This document shows positions 6,390 through 14,239 of a stretch of 15,963 bases of DNA, one piece after another. Position numbers and translations under genes: made by a program. A model generated the notes under the pieces. The model did no database searches and was not told the DNA's origin. It was given only the letters and a program-made list of their open reading frames with translations. The stretch covers positions 1 through 15,963 of the forward strand of contig JAAYKC010000039.1 of the NCBI GenBank assembly GCA_012522645.1. Direction: 5' to 3'. The number at the start of each line of letters is the position of its first letter. Position 1 is the stretch's first letter. Source of the stretch: Thermoplasmatales archaeon. GTDB lineage: Archaea > Thermoplasmatota > Thermoplasmata > Methanomassiliicoccales > Methanomethylophilaceae.

Positions 6390-7622
6390 ATGATGGACGA
6401 TGATCAGCTGCGGATGATACTGGCAGGCCTTTCGGATCTGAAAGAGAGAAGCCCCTTCTACAGGAAAAAATACAAGGACCTGGACCTCAGTGCCGTGAAG
6501 ACCGCGGAGGATTTCCGGAAGCTCCCTCTGACCGACAAGCACGAGCTCAGGGACGCATACCCTCTGGGTCTGCAGGCCGTTCCGGAGAATGAGGTGGTGA
6601 GGATCCACTCATCCTCCGGGACCACGGGCCTGCCCGTGATAATACCCTATACCAGACGGGACGTTGATGATTGGTCCAAGATGTTCGAGAGGTGCTACCG
6701 CATGGCCGGTGTAACGGATACGGACAGGGTCCACGTTACCCCCGGATACGGCCTTTGGACCGCAGGCATAGGATTCCAGACCGGAGCGGAGAGGCTCGGG
6801 GCCATGGTGATACCCATGGGGCCGGGGAATACGGACAAGCAGATCAGGATGATGCAGGATCTGAAATCCACGGTGCTGTGCTCCACATCATCCTATGCCC
6901 TGCTGCTGGCAGAGGAGATAGAGAAGAGAGGCGTGAAGGATGACATCCACTTGAAGAGGGCCCTCATAGGATCGGAGCGCTGGGGGGATAAGATGCGTAA
7001 GAGGATCGCATCGGAACTGGGCGTTAAACTTTATGACATATACGGCCTGACTGAGATATACGGCCCCGGCGTGGGCATAAGCTGCGACTTCGACAGCGGC
7101 ATCCACTACTGGAGCGACTACATCTACATAGAGATAATAGACCCGAAGACGGGGGAGAACCTTCCTGACGGGGAGACGGGCGAGATAGTCATAACCACTC
7201 TGTGCAAGGAGGGGGCGCCTCTTATCAGATACAGGACCCACGACCTGAGCAGGATAATACCCGGAAAATGTGAATGCGGGTCCGAGTTCCCCAGGATAGC
7301 CACCCTTGTAGGCCGCACTGACGACATGGTCAAGGTGAAAGGGGTCAACATATATCCCGGGCAGATAGATGAGATCATAAGTGATGCCGAAGGTGCCAGC
7401 AGTGAATATCAGGTGATGATAGATCACCTTCAGGGCAGGGACATCATGACTGTCTTCTTCGAAACGAAAGCATCTTCGAAGGAGAAGGACGCTCTTGAGA
7501 AGACCGTCTGTGACATGTTCAAGTCCAGGGTCGGCCTCACCATAGTGGCGAAGGCCGTTCCGATGGGAGATCTGCCCAGAAGCGAGAAGAAATCAAACAG
7601 GATATTCGATAACCGCTACTGA
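6390..7622 (+). CDS. paaK: Phenylacetate-CoA ligase family enzyme (PaaK-like)
   Basis: This is an AMP-forming aryl-acid CoA ligase of the ANL superfamily. The ATP loop is SSSGTTGLP (74-82), the family motif YDIYGLTEIYGPG lies at 215-227, RYRTHDLSR at 280-288 is the A8-region aspartate segment, and the end LPRSEKKSNRIFDNR carries the A10-type lysine. C294 and C296 lie in a PGKCECG segment common in archaeal members. At 410 residues it is about 20 shorter than usual PaaK, having lost the extreme N-terminal helix. In methanogens such enzymes are linked to re-use of aryl acetates through indolepyruvate ferredoxin oxidoreductase (IorAB), which is not in this window, so the substrate is open. Start at 6390 or 6393 (two Met codons); the TATA spacing allows a short leader. 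It ends 1 bp from the convergent rfcS stop. Confidence 0.9.
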   Translation: MMDDDQLRMILAGLSDLKERSPFYRKKYKDLDLSAVKTAEDFRKLPLTDKHELRDAYPLGLQAVPENEVVRIHSSSGTTGLPVIIPYTRRDVDDWSKMFERCYRMAGVTDTDRVHVTPGYGLWTAGIGFQTGAERLGAMVIPMGPGNTDKQIRMMQDLKSTVLCSTSSYALLLAEEIEKRGVKDDIHLKRALIGSERWGDKMRKRIASELGVKLYDIYGLTEIYGPGVGISCDFDSGIHYWSDYIYIEIIDPKTGENLPDGETGEIVITTLCKEGAPLIRYRTHDLSRIIPGKCECGSEFPRIATLVGRTDDMVKVKGVNIYPGQIDEIISDAEGASSEYQVMIDHLQGRDIMTVFFETKASSKEKDALEKTVCDMFKSRVGLTIVAKAVPMGDLPRSEKKSNRIFDNRY

Positions 7623-7623
7623 T

Positions 7624-8583
7624 TCACCTGTTGTTGCCGCCCACCATGACGAGATAGGCCAGCAGCGCCTCCAGCTGTATGCGCTCGTTGCTCCCCTCTA
7701 TGATGCGGAACTCGATCTCCCCGGTCTTGTCCATCAGACGCACTTTATCGCCGTCGCTTATGGCCAGATCGAAGAAAGAGTTGTGGATCTGCTTGATTAT
7801 GTCCTGTCCGGAGAGCCCGTAGCCGATCATGATCTCATCCAGCATGTTCCTTGCCGAGACGAAGTTCCCGGATATGGCCGTCTCCAGCATGTTCATCACT
7901 TCCTCCGGGTTCGCGATGCCCACGGACTGGTAGATCGTATCCATATCGATCATCTTCCCCATGGAGGCCGCCACCTGCAGTGAGTTCACCGCCCTTCTCA
8001 TATCGCCGCGGGCCACATGCACCAGGCCATCCACGGCATCCGGCGTGATCTTCACGCTCTCGGCGGCTATGATCCTCTCCAGGAAGCCCTTCACGTCATC
8101 CTGGGTCAGAGGCCTGAATCTGAAGATGGCGCATCTGGACTGTATGGGGTCTATTATCTTGGAAGCGTAGTTGCAGGAGAGGACGAAACGGCATATGCGG
8201 GAGTATTTCTCCATGGTCCTTCTGAGCGCAGCCTGAGCATCAGTCGTCAGAGCATCGGCCTCATCCATGAATATGATCTTGAATCCGGCCCCTCCGAGAG
8301 GAGAGGTCCTTGCGAACTCCTTTATCTTGCCCCTGACGACATCTATCCCCCTTTCGTCGGAAGCGTTGAGTTCCATGAAGTTCCCCTTCCAGGAGTCAGA
8401 GTACAACTCCTTGGCCAGTGCCAGAGCGCAGGTGGTCTTGCCTGTTCCAGCGGGGCCGGTGAACAGCAGGTGAGGCATGTTCTTCATCTTGACATATGCC
8501 TCCAGTCTCTCGGTGACGTGCTTCTGCCCCACGACCTCGCTGAGGGCCTTGGGCCTGTATCTTTCAGTCCAAATCTCGTTCAT
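7624..8583 (-). CDS. rfcS: Replication factor C small subunit
   Basis: RfcS is the AAA+ subunit that, with RfcL, loads the PCNA sliding clamp on primed DNA. The 319-residue product has the usual archaeal length. MNEIWTERYRPKALSEVVGQ at 1-20 is the family start; Walker A GPAGTGKT is at 43-50, Walker B IIFMDEAD at 103-110, and the sensor and SRC (arginine-finger) region SCNYASKIIDPIQSRC at 136-151. The C-terminal collar domain follows from about 230. The frame stays open far upstream to 9189, but that part is antisense to the NIF3-like gene. An in-frame ATG at 8595 would add MRIL; a TATA box about 25 bases before it makes that alternative possible, and an AAGGAGG just before it is too close to serve it. 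The family start at 8583 is preferred. No rfcL is nearby. Confidence 0.95.
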   Translation of the reverse strand: MNEIWTERYRPKALSEVVGQKHVTERLEAYVKMKNMPHLLFTGPAGTGKTTCALALAKELYSDSWKGNFMELNASDERGIDVVRGKIKEFARTSPLGGAGFKIIFMDEADALTTDAQAALRRTMEKYSRICRFVLSCNYASKIIDPIQSRCAIFRFRPLTQDDVKGFLERIIAAESVKITPDAVDGLVHVARGDMRRAVNSLQVAASMGKMIDMDTIYQSVGIANPEEVMNMLETAISGNFVSARNMLDEIMIGYGLSGQDIIKQIHNSFFDLAISDGDKVRLMDKTGEIEFRIIEGSNERIQLEALLAYLVMVGGNNR

Positions 8584-8616
8584 CAGGATCCGCATCCTCC
8601 TTAACCTGGTCCCAAG

Positions 8617-8623
8617 TGATAAA
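8617..8623 (-). promoter_or_regulatory. TATA box of rfcS
   Basis: On the minus strand TTTATCA is centred about 25 bases before the ATG at 8595 and 37 before the preferred ATG at 8583. It is paired with the divergent TATA box of the NIF3-like gene 25 bp away. Confidence 0.55.
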
Positions 8624-8644
8624 TGTTCCCCGAAAGCGCATACA

Positions 8645-8653
8645 CGTTTATCA
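8645..8653 (+). promoter_or_regulatory. TATA box of the NIF3-like gene
   Basis: CGTTTATCA is centred about 28 bases before the ATG at 8677, as for a leaderless transcript. This supports that start over the upstream in-frame ATG at 8623, which would lie upstream of the box. Confidence 0.6.
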
Positions 8654-8676
8654 ATCACGAAACCATACCCCGGGTC

Positions 8677-9627
8677 ATGAAGCTCGGTCAGGCCTATGAG
8701 TTGGCTGTGAAGACAGGGATCAAGCACGATCCCAGGTCCAAAGAGGAGATAGACAGAGTTCTGAAGGAGGCCAAAGAGGCCGGGGACGAAGCGAAGGAGT
8801 CCGAGAAGTACTTCGATGAGGAGAGGCTCTGGAATCCCTATGCGGACTCCAGGTTCTCCTGGGGGGACAGGGATGCCGAGGTCAGCAGAGTGCTGTGGGG
8901 CATCGACATAGGCACGGGGGAGATGGTCCTGGCCGACAGGCTCCGTGAGAAGGGGGAGCGGGTGGACGCAGTCGTGGGACATCATCCCATGGGCCTTTCC
9001 AAGACGCCCTTCCCCGAGGTCATGTGGATGCAGACCGATATGTACCACGAGGCCGGGATGCCCATAAACATAGCGGAAGGGATAATGGCCCCGAGGATGA
9101 AAGAGGTCCTCAGGAATGTCATGGGATCCAATTACAATCAGGCGGTCGATGCGGGGAAGCTGCTGAACATACCGACGATGAACATCCACACTCCCGCGGA
9201 CAACTGCGTGCAGAGCTTCCTGGAGAGGAAGTTCTCCAAGGAGGAGCCCAAACGTCTGAAGGAGATCATCGACAGGCTGATGGAGGAACCTGAGTTCAGG
9301 ATAGCCACGGAGCAGAATTCACCCCCTAACATCGTATGCGGCGACCCCAAGGGACGCTGCGGCAGGGTCGTGATCAAGATGACCGGCGGCACGTCCGGTC
9401 CGAAGGAGGTCTACGAGAAGATGTCCCAGGCCGGGGTCGGCACCATAATCGGGATGCATTTCCCTGACAATCACATAGATGAGGCCAGGAAGCACAACGT
9501 GAACCTGATCATATCGGGGCACATGGCATCAGACTCCCTCGGCATCAACATAATAGCGGATGTCTGGGAGAAGAAGGGCATCGAGACCGTCCCGTTCTCC
9601 GGTTTCATAAGGGTGAGCAGGAACTGA
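8677..9627 (+). CDS. NIF3-like metal-binding protein
   Basis: This 316-residue protein belongs to the NIF3 (NGG1-interacting factor 3)/YbgI group of dinuclear-metal proteins. The metal-ligand region VVGHHPMG (99-106) is the hallmark HHP; further likely ligands lie in NIHTPADNC (169-177) and the C-terminal SGHMASDSLG (280-289). The helical segment at 20-60 before the core is longer than in the bacterial proteins, as in archaeal members. The family's function is unsettled: GTP cyclohydrolase I-type 2 and hydrolase roles have been suggested. The frame is open upstream to an ATG at 8623, but the TATA box and the match of MKLGQAYELAV to the domain start favour 8677. The stop lies 1 bp before the cdc6/orc1 ATG, so the two are co-transcribed. 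Confidence 0.85.
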   Translation: MKLGQAYELAVKTGIKHDPRSKEEIDRVLKEAKEAGDEAKESEKYFDEERLWNPYADSRFSWGDRDAEVSRVLWGIDIGTGEMVLADRLREKGERVDAVVGHHPMGLSKTPFPEVMWMQTDMYHEAGMPINIAEGIMAPRMKEVLRNVMGSNYNQAVDAGKLLNIPTMNIHTPADNCVQSFLERKFSKEEPKRLKEIIDRLMEEPEFRIATEQNSPPNIVCGDPKGRCGRVVIKMTGGTSGPKEVYEKMSQAGVGTIIGMHFPDNHIDEARKHNVNLIISGHMASDSLGINIIADVWEKKGIETVPFSGFIRVSRN

Positions 9628-9628
9628 T

Positions 9629-10825
9629 ATGTTCCCTCAGAAAGCCTCCGTGGTGATCAAGGACAGTCTCAAACTGTCCTTCGAGTACGTCCCGGAGGAA
9701 CTGGTCCACAGAGAGACCCAGATGGATCAGCTTCTGATGCTGTTCCGTCCCGTGGTGGAGAGCGGGAGGTCCGAGAGCGCATTCCTCTCAGGCAGCGTCG
9801 GGACCGGGAAGACGGCAACGGCCAAGAGGTTCTGTGCCGATCTGATGAGATACGGTGCGGAGAACAACGTACCGGTGGATTATGTCATAGTGAACTGCAG
9901 GCAGAGATCCACCGAGGCAGGGATACTGCTCCACCTGGTCCGGCATTTCGATCCCGGGTTCCCTGACAGGGGCTTCTCCCCGTCGGAGATGCTGAGGGCT
10001 CTGGGCGGACAGATATCCAAGTCCGGGAAGAAGCTGATAATCGTGATCGACGAAGCGGACCTGCTGCTGAAGAAAGGGTCCGTGGATCTAATCTATCAGC
10101 TGTCCAGATTTAACGAGGAGAAGATCAACATGCAGTCCTCGGTATCCCTGATACTCATATCCCAGGAGTACATAATGGACAGACTTGATGAGGCGTCCAT
10201 ATCCACATTCAAGAGATCCAACGCCGTGCGCTTCCCCAAGTACACATTCGCAGAGCTCAAAGGGATCATCTGTGCCCGAGCCAAAGAGGCCCTGAGGGAG
10301 GGCGGGATAAGGGATGATGCCGCCGATCTAATAGCTGATATCGCATCGGAATGGGGGGATGCGCGATATGCCATAGAGCTGCTGGATATGTCGGCCAGGA
10401 AGGCCGAGATGCTGCCGGCGGGGGTCGTGACCGCAGAAGAGGTCAGGGCATCCAAGGCTGAGACGTACTCCGTGGTGACAGAATCCAAGCTGGAGGTGCT
10501 GGACGTCAACCGTCTGCTGACGCTCCTGGCGGTGGCCCGGTCTATAAAGGATCAGTCCTACGTATCCACGGCAACGGCGGAGAAGACCTATTGGGTGGTC
10601 TGCGAGGAGTACGGGATCACCCCCAGGAAGCACACCCAATTCTGGTCCTATCTCAAGGACCTGGACCATCTGGCACTTATATCCACGCAGAACATGGCCG
10701 ATGAGGAGAAGGGCGGCAGGATCTCATACATATCCGTGCCTGACATACCTTCCAAGGAGCTTTCCAAGAAGATAGAATCGATCCTGAATACGGACCTCCC
10801 TCCGAAGCTTTACAACATACCCTGA
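9629..10825 (+). CDS. cdc6: Orc1/Cdc6-type replication initiator ATPase
   Basis: Archaeal Orc1/Cdc6 proteins bind origin repeats and load the MCM helicase. The 398 residues follow the family plan. YVPEELVHRETQMDQLL (20-36) is the typical lead-in, Walker A GSVGTGKT is at 55-62 (Ser where most have Pro), Walker B LIIVIDEAD at 136-144, sensor 1 LILISQEY at 174-181 and STFKRSNAVRFPKY (192-205) carries the expected arginine. A winged-helix DNA-binding domain fills about 290-375. It is 1 bp after the NIF3-like stop with no promoter of its own. No AT-rich origin-like spacer or recognisable ORB repeats adjoin it, so the origin it serves may be elsewhere or this may be a non-origin paralogue. Confidence 0.9.
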   Translation: MFPQKASVVIKDSLKLSFEYVPEELVHRETQMDQLLMLFRPVVESGRSESAFLSGSVGTGKTATAKRFCADLMRYGAENNVPVDYVIVNCRQRSTEAGILLHLVRHFDPGFPDRGFSPSEMLRALGGQISKSGKKLIIVIDEADLLLKKGSVDLIYQLSRFNEEKINMQSSVSLILISQEYIMDRLDEASISTFKRSNAVRFPKYTFAELKGIICARAKEALREGGIRDDAADLIADIASEWGDARYAIELLDMSARKAEMLPAGVVTAEEVRASKAETYSVVTESKLEVLDVNRLLTLLAVARSIKDQSYVSTATAEKTYWVVCEEYGITPRKHTQFWSYLKDLDHLALISTQNMADEEKGGRISYISVPDIPSKELSKKIESILNTDLPPKLYNIP

Positions 10826-10834
10826 CCGAAATGC

Positions 10835-10842
10835 CTTTATCC
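10835..10842 (+). promoter_or_regulatory. TATA box of ttuA
   Basis: CTTTATCC, ten bases after the cdc6 stop, is centred about 27 bases before the ATG at 10865. This predicts a leaderless ttuA mRNA and a promoter separate from the cdc6 operon. Confidence 0.55.
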
Positions 10843-10864
10843 GCAATGTTTGTGAGCATGACCC

Positions 10865-11788
10865 ATGGAATGTGACCACTGCGACTCCCCGGCCGTTTCA
10901 TTCATAAGATACAACGGCTCCCACCTATGCGCAGAGCACTTCAGGTCCTACGTGGAGCGCAGGGTCAAGAAGGAGATCAGGATCCAGGCGGACCTCCGGG
11001 CCGGGGACAAGGTCGCCGTTGCGGTTTCAGGGGGGAAGGACAGCATGGTCCTGCTGAGCATAATGTCCGACGTCTTCGACGGCAGGAACGGGATAGAACT
11101 GTCCTGCGTGACGGTGGATGAGGGCATAGACGGATACAGGCCCCCGAGCGTGGACATCGCCGAAAGATTCTGTGCCGGGAAGGGAATAGAGTTCAATGTG
11201 ATCTCATTCAAGGATCTCTTCGGTCTGACGATGGACGAGGTCGCCCCTCTGTCCGAGGCCGGCAGCCCGTGCACATACTGCGGCGTCTTCCGCAGGAAGT
11301 GCCTCAATAAGGTAACGAAGGACATAGGTGCGAAGTACATAGCCACAGGTCATAACCTGGATGACATGGCGCAATCGATCATGATGAACTTCGTAAGGGG
11401 CGACGTGGAGAGGCTGGCAAGGCTGGGGCCGCATAACATAGTGCAGCCGGGCATGATCCCGAGGATCAATCCCCTCAGGTCGCTGCCGGAGAAGGAGAGC
11501 CTTCTCTATGCGATGCTCTCCGGCATACCGTTCCATGACGGCATATGCCCGTATTGGGAAGCGGCCCTGAGGAACGAGTACAGGGATATCATCGACGGGT
11601 TGGAGGCCAGGACCCCCGGCACACGTCACAGCATATTATCGTCCTATGACAAGCTGCGTCCGATGATACAGGCAGGACGCGGCCCCTCTGAGATGAGGGA
11701 ATGCGGATGCGGCGAGTCCACATTACGCGAGAAGTGCAAGGCCTGCGAGCTCTCCGAGAGGATGCTTGAATTGATCAGAGGTCCCTGA
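10865..11788 (+). CDS. ttuA: tRNA 2-thiolation enzyme, TtuA/Ncs6 family
   Basis: TtuA/Ncs6 enzymes activate a tRNA uridine by adenylation and replace its oxygen with sulfur. The 307 residues show all family marks: an N-terminal zinc finger (C3, C6, C22, H25), the PP-loop SGGKDS at 55-60, catalytic-site cysteines C136 and C139 in PCTYCGVFRR and C228 in GICPYW, which in characterised members hold a [4Fe-4S] cluster, TGHNLDD at 161-167, and a C-terminal zinc motif C280, C282, C291, C294. By sequence alone I cannot tell whether U34 or U54 of tRNA is modified. The sulfur donor in this family is usually a ubiquitin-like protein (TtuB/Urm1 type), not seen nearby. Its 3' end overlaps the convergent radical SAM gene by 14 bp. 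Confidence 0.92.
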   Translation: MECDHCDSPAVSFIRYNGSHLCAEHFRSYVERRVKKEIRIQADLRAGDKVAVAVSGGKDSMVLLSIMSDVFDGRNGIELSCVTVDEGIDGYRPPSVDIAERFCAGKGIEFNVISFKDLFGLTMDEVAPLSEAGSPCTYCGVFRRKCLNKVTKDIGAKYIATGHNLDDMAQSIMMNFVRGDVERLARLGPHNIVQPGMIPRINPLRSLPEKESLLYAMLSGIPFHDGICPYWEAALRNEYRDIIDGLEARTPGTRHSILSSYDKLRPMIQAGRGPSEMRECGCGESTLREKCKACELSERMLELIRGP

Positions 11789-12797
11789 ACGGGACCAGGT
11801 CGCAGCATCCGCAGGCGAAGCACATGGTCCTGAATCCGGAAATATCAAGACCGTGCTTCATGAGGATCCTCTTCTGGGTCTTTGCCAGTCTGATCACCCT
11901 CTCGGCATCTGTGCCTGCCGGTATGCCCACGGCGTCAGATATGCGCATGAGCTCCTCCGGACCGGCCTTGAGCGGTCTCAGCCCGGGCACCACCCCCATT
12001 GCGCACAGCCTCTCCAGCATGTCCTCCACATCCCTGTCCGTCTCCCCGAGGCCTATGATGATATTGGATGCCACTTTCCCTCTGCCGAATACGGAGACAG
12101 AATGTTCCAGCATCCTCAGGATAATATCCTGATCGAGGCCCGGGCAGGCACGGTCGAATATATCCCTGCGGGCAGCCTCCACATTTATCTTCATCTCGGT
12201 CACGCCCGCATCCCTGAAAGCATCGATCTGGCTCTCATCATTGACGTACGGCTCCGCGCCAATCGGCAGATCCGGGAACTCCCTATGGAGAACGGAAACG
12301 CAGTCGATCATGTCCTTCACTGTGTCCTCCACACTTCCGAAGACTCCGCTGGTGACCGCTATACCGCCTACGTCCGCATCATCCGGCAGCCCGCGGATCA
12401 TGGAGGCCATCGTCTCACCGGACACCCTGCTGCCGTTCTCCAGGTTCGGAGATTTGCAATAGACGCATCGGAAGATGCATCTGTTGTCCATGTTGAAGAA
12501 TGCCTGACCCGGGGCATGGAACACTACCGGCTCCATCGTGACATTGTCTATGAACGCATCTCCGCCTCTGGTCAGGGACAGGCCGTCATCATTCGCAACC
12601 AGTTCGAAATCGCCGCCGGAATTCACGATCCCCTTCTTCACCCTGGTACCGCCGAAAGCGAATACCACCCCCCGTTTCCCGGCTCCGGGGCCCGCCGTGG
12701 ATCTTGAGATCCTGAAAGGTACTCTGAACCCTTCCGGTATGCGTATGTCCCCTCCCAGGATGAGCTCCGCCTTCTTCCTGACTAGGCTCTCTTCCAT
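11775..12797 (-). CDS. Uncharacterised radical SAM protein with Cys-rich tail
   Basis: The [4Fe-4S]-SAM motif C107-x3-C111-x2-C114 (CIFRCVYC) opens a radical SAM core at about 100-310, with GGIAVTSG (144-151) and GLGETDRDVEDM (249-260) resembling biotin synthase-related (COG2516-like) enzymes. Residues 1-95 form an unrecognised N-terminal domain containing RSTAGPGAGKRG. The C-terminus CFACGCC (326-332) has four cysteines, a possible auxiliary Fe-S or metal site. The reaction is unknown; no BioB-type biotin genes are nearby. The start overlaps the end of cysS by 16 bp, with GGTGTGA before the ATG, so translation is probably coupled to cysS. Its stop overlaps the end of ttuA on the other strand. 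The 340-residue length seems complete. Confidence 0.85.
   Translation of the reverse strand: MEESLVRKKAELILGGDIRIPEGFRVPFRISRSTAGPGAGKRGVVFAFGGTRVKKGIVNSGGDFELVANDDGLSLTRGGDAFIDNVTMEPVVFHAPGQAFFNMDNRCIFRCVYCKSPNLENGSRVSGETMASMIRGLPDDADVGGIAVTSGVFGSVEDTVKDMIDCVSVLHREFPDLPIGAEPYVNDESQIDAFRDAGVTEMKINVEAARRDIFDRACPGLDQDIILRMLEHSVSVFGRGKVASNIIIGLGETDRDVEDMLERLCAMGVVPGLRPLKAGPEELMRISDAVGIPAGTDAERVIRLAKTQKRILMKHGLDISGFRTMCFACGCCDLVPFRDL
11780..11796. repeat. Hairpin at the ttuA/radical SAM convergent overlap
   Basis: GGTCCC (11780-11785) and GGGACC (11791-11796) are exact reverse complements around TGAAC. The hairpin spans the ttuA stop codon and the final codons of the radical SAM gene, so both mRNAs could carry it at their 3' ends. 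No U-tract follows, so it is not a classic terminator. Confidence 0.5.
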
Positions 12798-14179
12798 TTC
12801 ACACCGTCCGCGGTATCCTCCAGGACGATATCCGCATCCGCCAGTCTGTCGCGTATCTCGTCGGCCAATCCGTACTGCTTGCTCTTCCTGAGCTCGCCGC
12901 GTATGGCGATGAGTATGTCCATGACCTTATCGAGAGCATCGTCAGAACGCACCTCGGATGAGAATATCCCGAGTATGCTGTTCGCCTCGTTCAGGAAGGA
13001 GAGCACTGTCTCAGCGCCCTCTGAGGACATGGTGCCGTCCGCCATCGCTTTATTGGTCTTCTTGGCGAGCACGAACAGCGCCTCTATCGCGCCGCGGCTG
13101 TTGAAATCATCATCAAAGGATTCCGTGAAGGACCTGCGGGCCTCCTCGGTCTCCTTCGCCATATCGGAACCTGAGGCACCGGCCTTGGCCCTGGACTGCA
13201 GTTCGCGATAGTTGTTCACCAGCCGTCTCAGGGACAGAGAGGATTCCTCAAGGGCCTCCTCACTGTATATCAGGGGGCTCATGTAGTGCGTGTTGAGGAA
13301 ATAGAATCGTATGGTCTGCGGGTCGTATTTCGAGGCTACGTCCTTCACTCTGAAGAAGTTCCCCAGGGATTTCGACATCTTTTCCCCTTTCACCTGCAGC
13401 ATGCCGTTGTGCATCCAATAGTTCGCCAGAGGCTCTCCCGTGCACGCCTCGGTCTGCAGGATCTCGTTCTCGTGGTGGGGGAATATGAGGTCGTTGCCGC
13501 CTCCGTGTATGTCTATCTTGTCACCGAGATGGCTTCTGATCATGGCTGAGCATTCGATGTGCCAGCCCGGTCTTCCTTTGCCCCACGGGGAGTCCCAGGC
13601 TATCTCACCGGGCTTCGCGCTCTTCCATATGGCGAAATCCATCTGATCCTCCTTCATGGGATCCTCGGCTATCCTGCCGGACGATTCCATATCATCAAGG
13701 CTCCTGTGGGTCAGGCGGCCGTAGTCCTTCACCTTCCTGACGGAGAAGTAGACGCTGCCGTCCTCTGCCTCATATGCGAAGCCGTTGTCCATGATCTCCT
13801 GAACCATGGCGATTATGACATCCATGCTCTCGCTGGCCTTTGGGTATATATCGGCTTTGCCGATCCCCAGGGCCTCTGCATCCCTGAAATACTCCTCTAT
13901 GTACCGTGCGGAGAGCTCCAGGGGCGGGATCCCCGCCTCGTTGGCTCTGTTGATTATCTTATCATCGACATCTGTGAAATTGGTGATGTGCGTGACCTCA
14001 TATCCCGAATATTTGAGGTATTTGACAACCGTGTCGAAGACGATCATGCTCCTGGCATGGCCCATGTGTATGTCGTCGTACACGGTCACGCCGCACACGT
14101 AGATCTTGACCTTCCCCTTCTCAATGGGGACGAAATCCTCTTTCTTTCCGGTCAGCGTATTGTGTATCTTCAGAGACAT
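12782..14179 (-). CDS. cysS: Cysteinyl-tRNA synthetase
   Basis: CysS is a class I synthetase that charges tRNA-Cys in the cytoplasm. The 465 residues match the usual length of 460-470. The HIGH motif is HMGH (38-41), the KMSKS loop is at 267-271, and the active-site zinc ligands are C29, C210 (WHIEC), H235 and E239 (HHENE). The CP and DALR-type C-terminal helices are intact. Many methanogens instead, or additionally, make Cys-tRNA from phosphoseryl-tRNA; the presence of CysS together with CysE/CysK shows that this organism can use free cysteine. Its own TATA box stands 30 bases upstream, after the cysE stop. Its TAG overlaps the start of the radical SAM gene by 16 bp. Confidence 0.97.
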   Translation of the reverse strand: MSLKIHNTLTGKKEDFVPIEKGKVKIYVCGVTVYDDIHMGHARSMIVFDTVVKYLKYSGYEVTHITNFTDVDDKIINRANEAGIPPLELSARYIEEYFRDAEALGIGKADIYPKASESMDVIIAMVQEIMDNGFAYEAEDGSVYFSVRKVKDYGRLTHRSLDDMESSGRIAEDPMKEDQMDFAIWKSAKPGEIAWDSPWGKGRPGWHIECSAMIRSHLGDKIDIHGGGNDLIFPHHENEILQTEACTGEPLANYWMHNGMLQVKGEKMSKSLGNFFRVKDVASKYDPQTIRFYFLNTHYMSPLIYSEEALEESSLSLRRLVNNYRELQSRAKAGASGSDMAKETEEARRSFTESFDDDFNSRGAIEALFVLAKKTNKAMADGTMSSEGAETVLSFLNEANSILGIFSSEVRSDDALDKVMDILIAIRGELRKSKQYGLADEIRDRLADADIVLEDTADGVKWKRA

Positions 14180-14205
14180 GGTCGCTTTCGGACATTCACT
14201 ATCGG

Positions 14206-14213
14206 TTTATAAA
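14206..14213 (-). promoter_or_regulatory. TATA box of cysS
   Basis: The palindromic TTTATAAA is centred about 30 bases before the cysS ATG, in the 60-bp gap after cysE. It suggests that cysS and the radical SAM gene can be transcribed apart from tbp-cysK-cysE. Confidence 0.65.
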
Positions 14214-14239
14214 GTGTGCTCGGAGACCCATGTTCAGAG

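Noticed and set aside
8584..9189. Upstream open extension of the rfcS frame (about 200 codons)
   Set aside because: It is antisense to the NIF3-like gene, precedes the conserved RfcS start and has no domain character; the open frame reflects high GC.
10826..10864. Replication origin next to cdc6
   Set aside because: The gap is only 39 bp, is not AT-rich and is explained by the ttuA promoter.
11853..12707. 284-codon plus-strand open frame
   Set aside because: It is antisense to the radical SAM gene, whose Cys motif and length are convincing.
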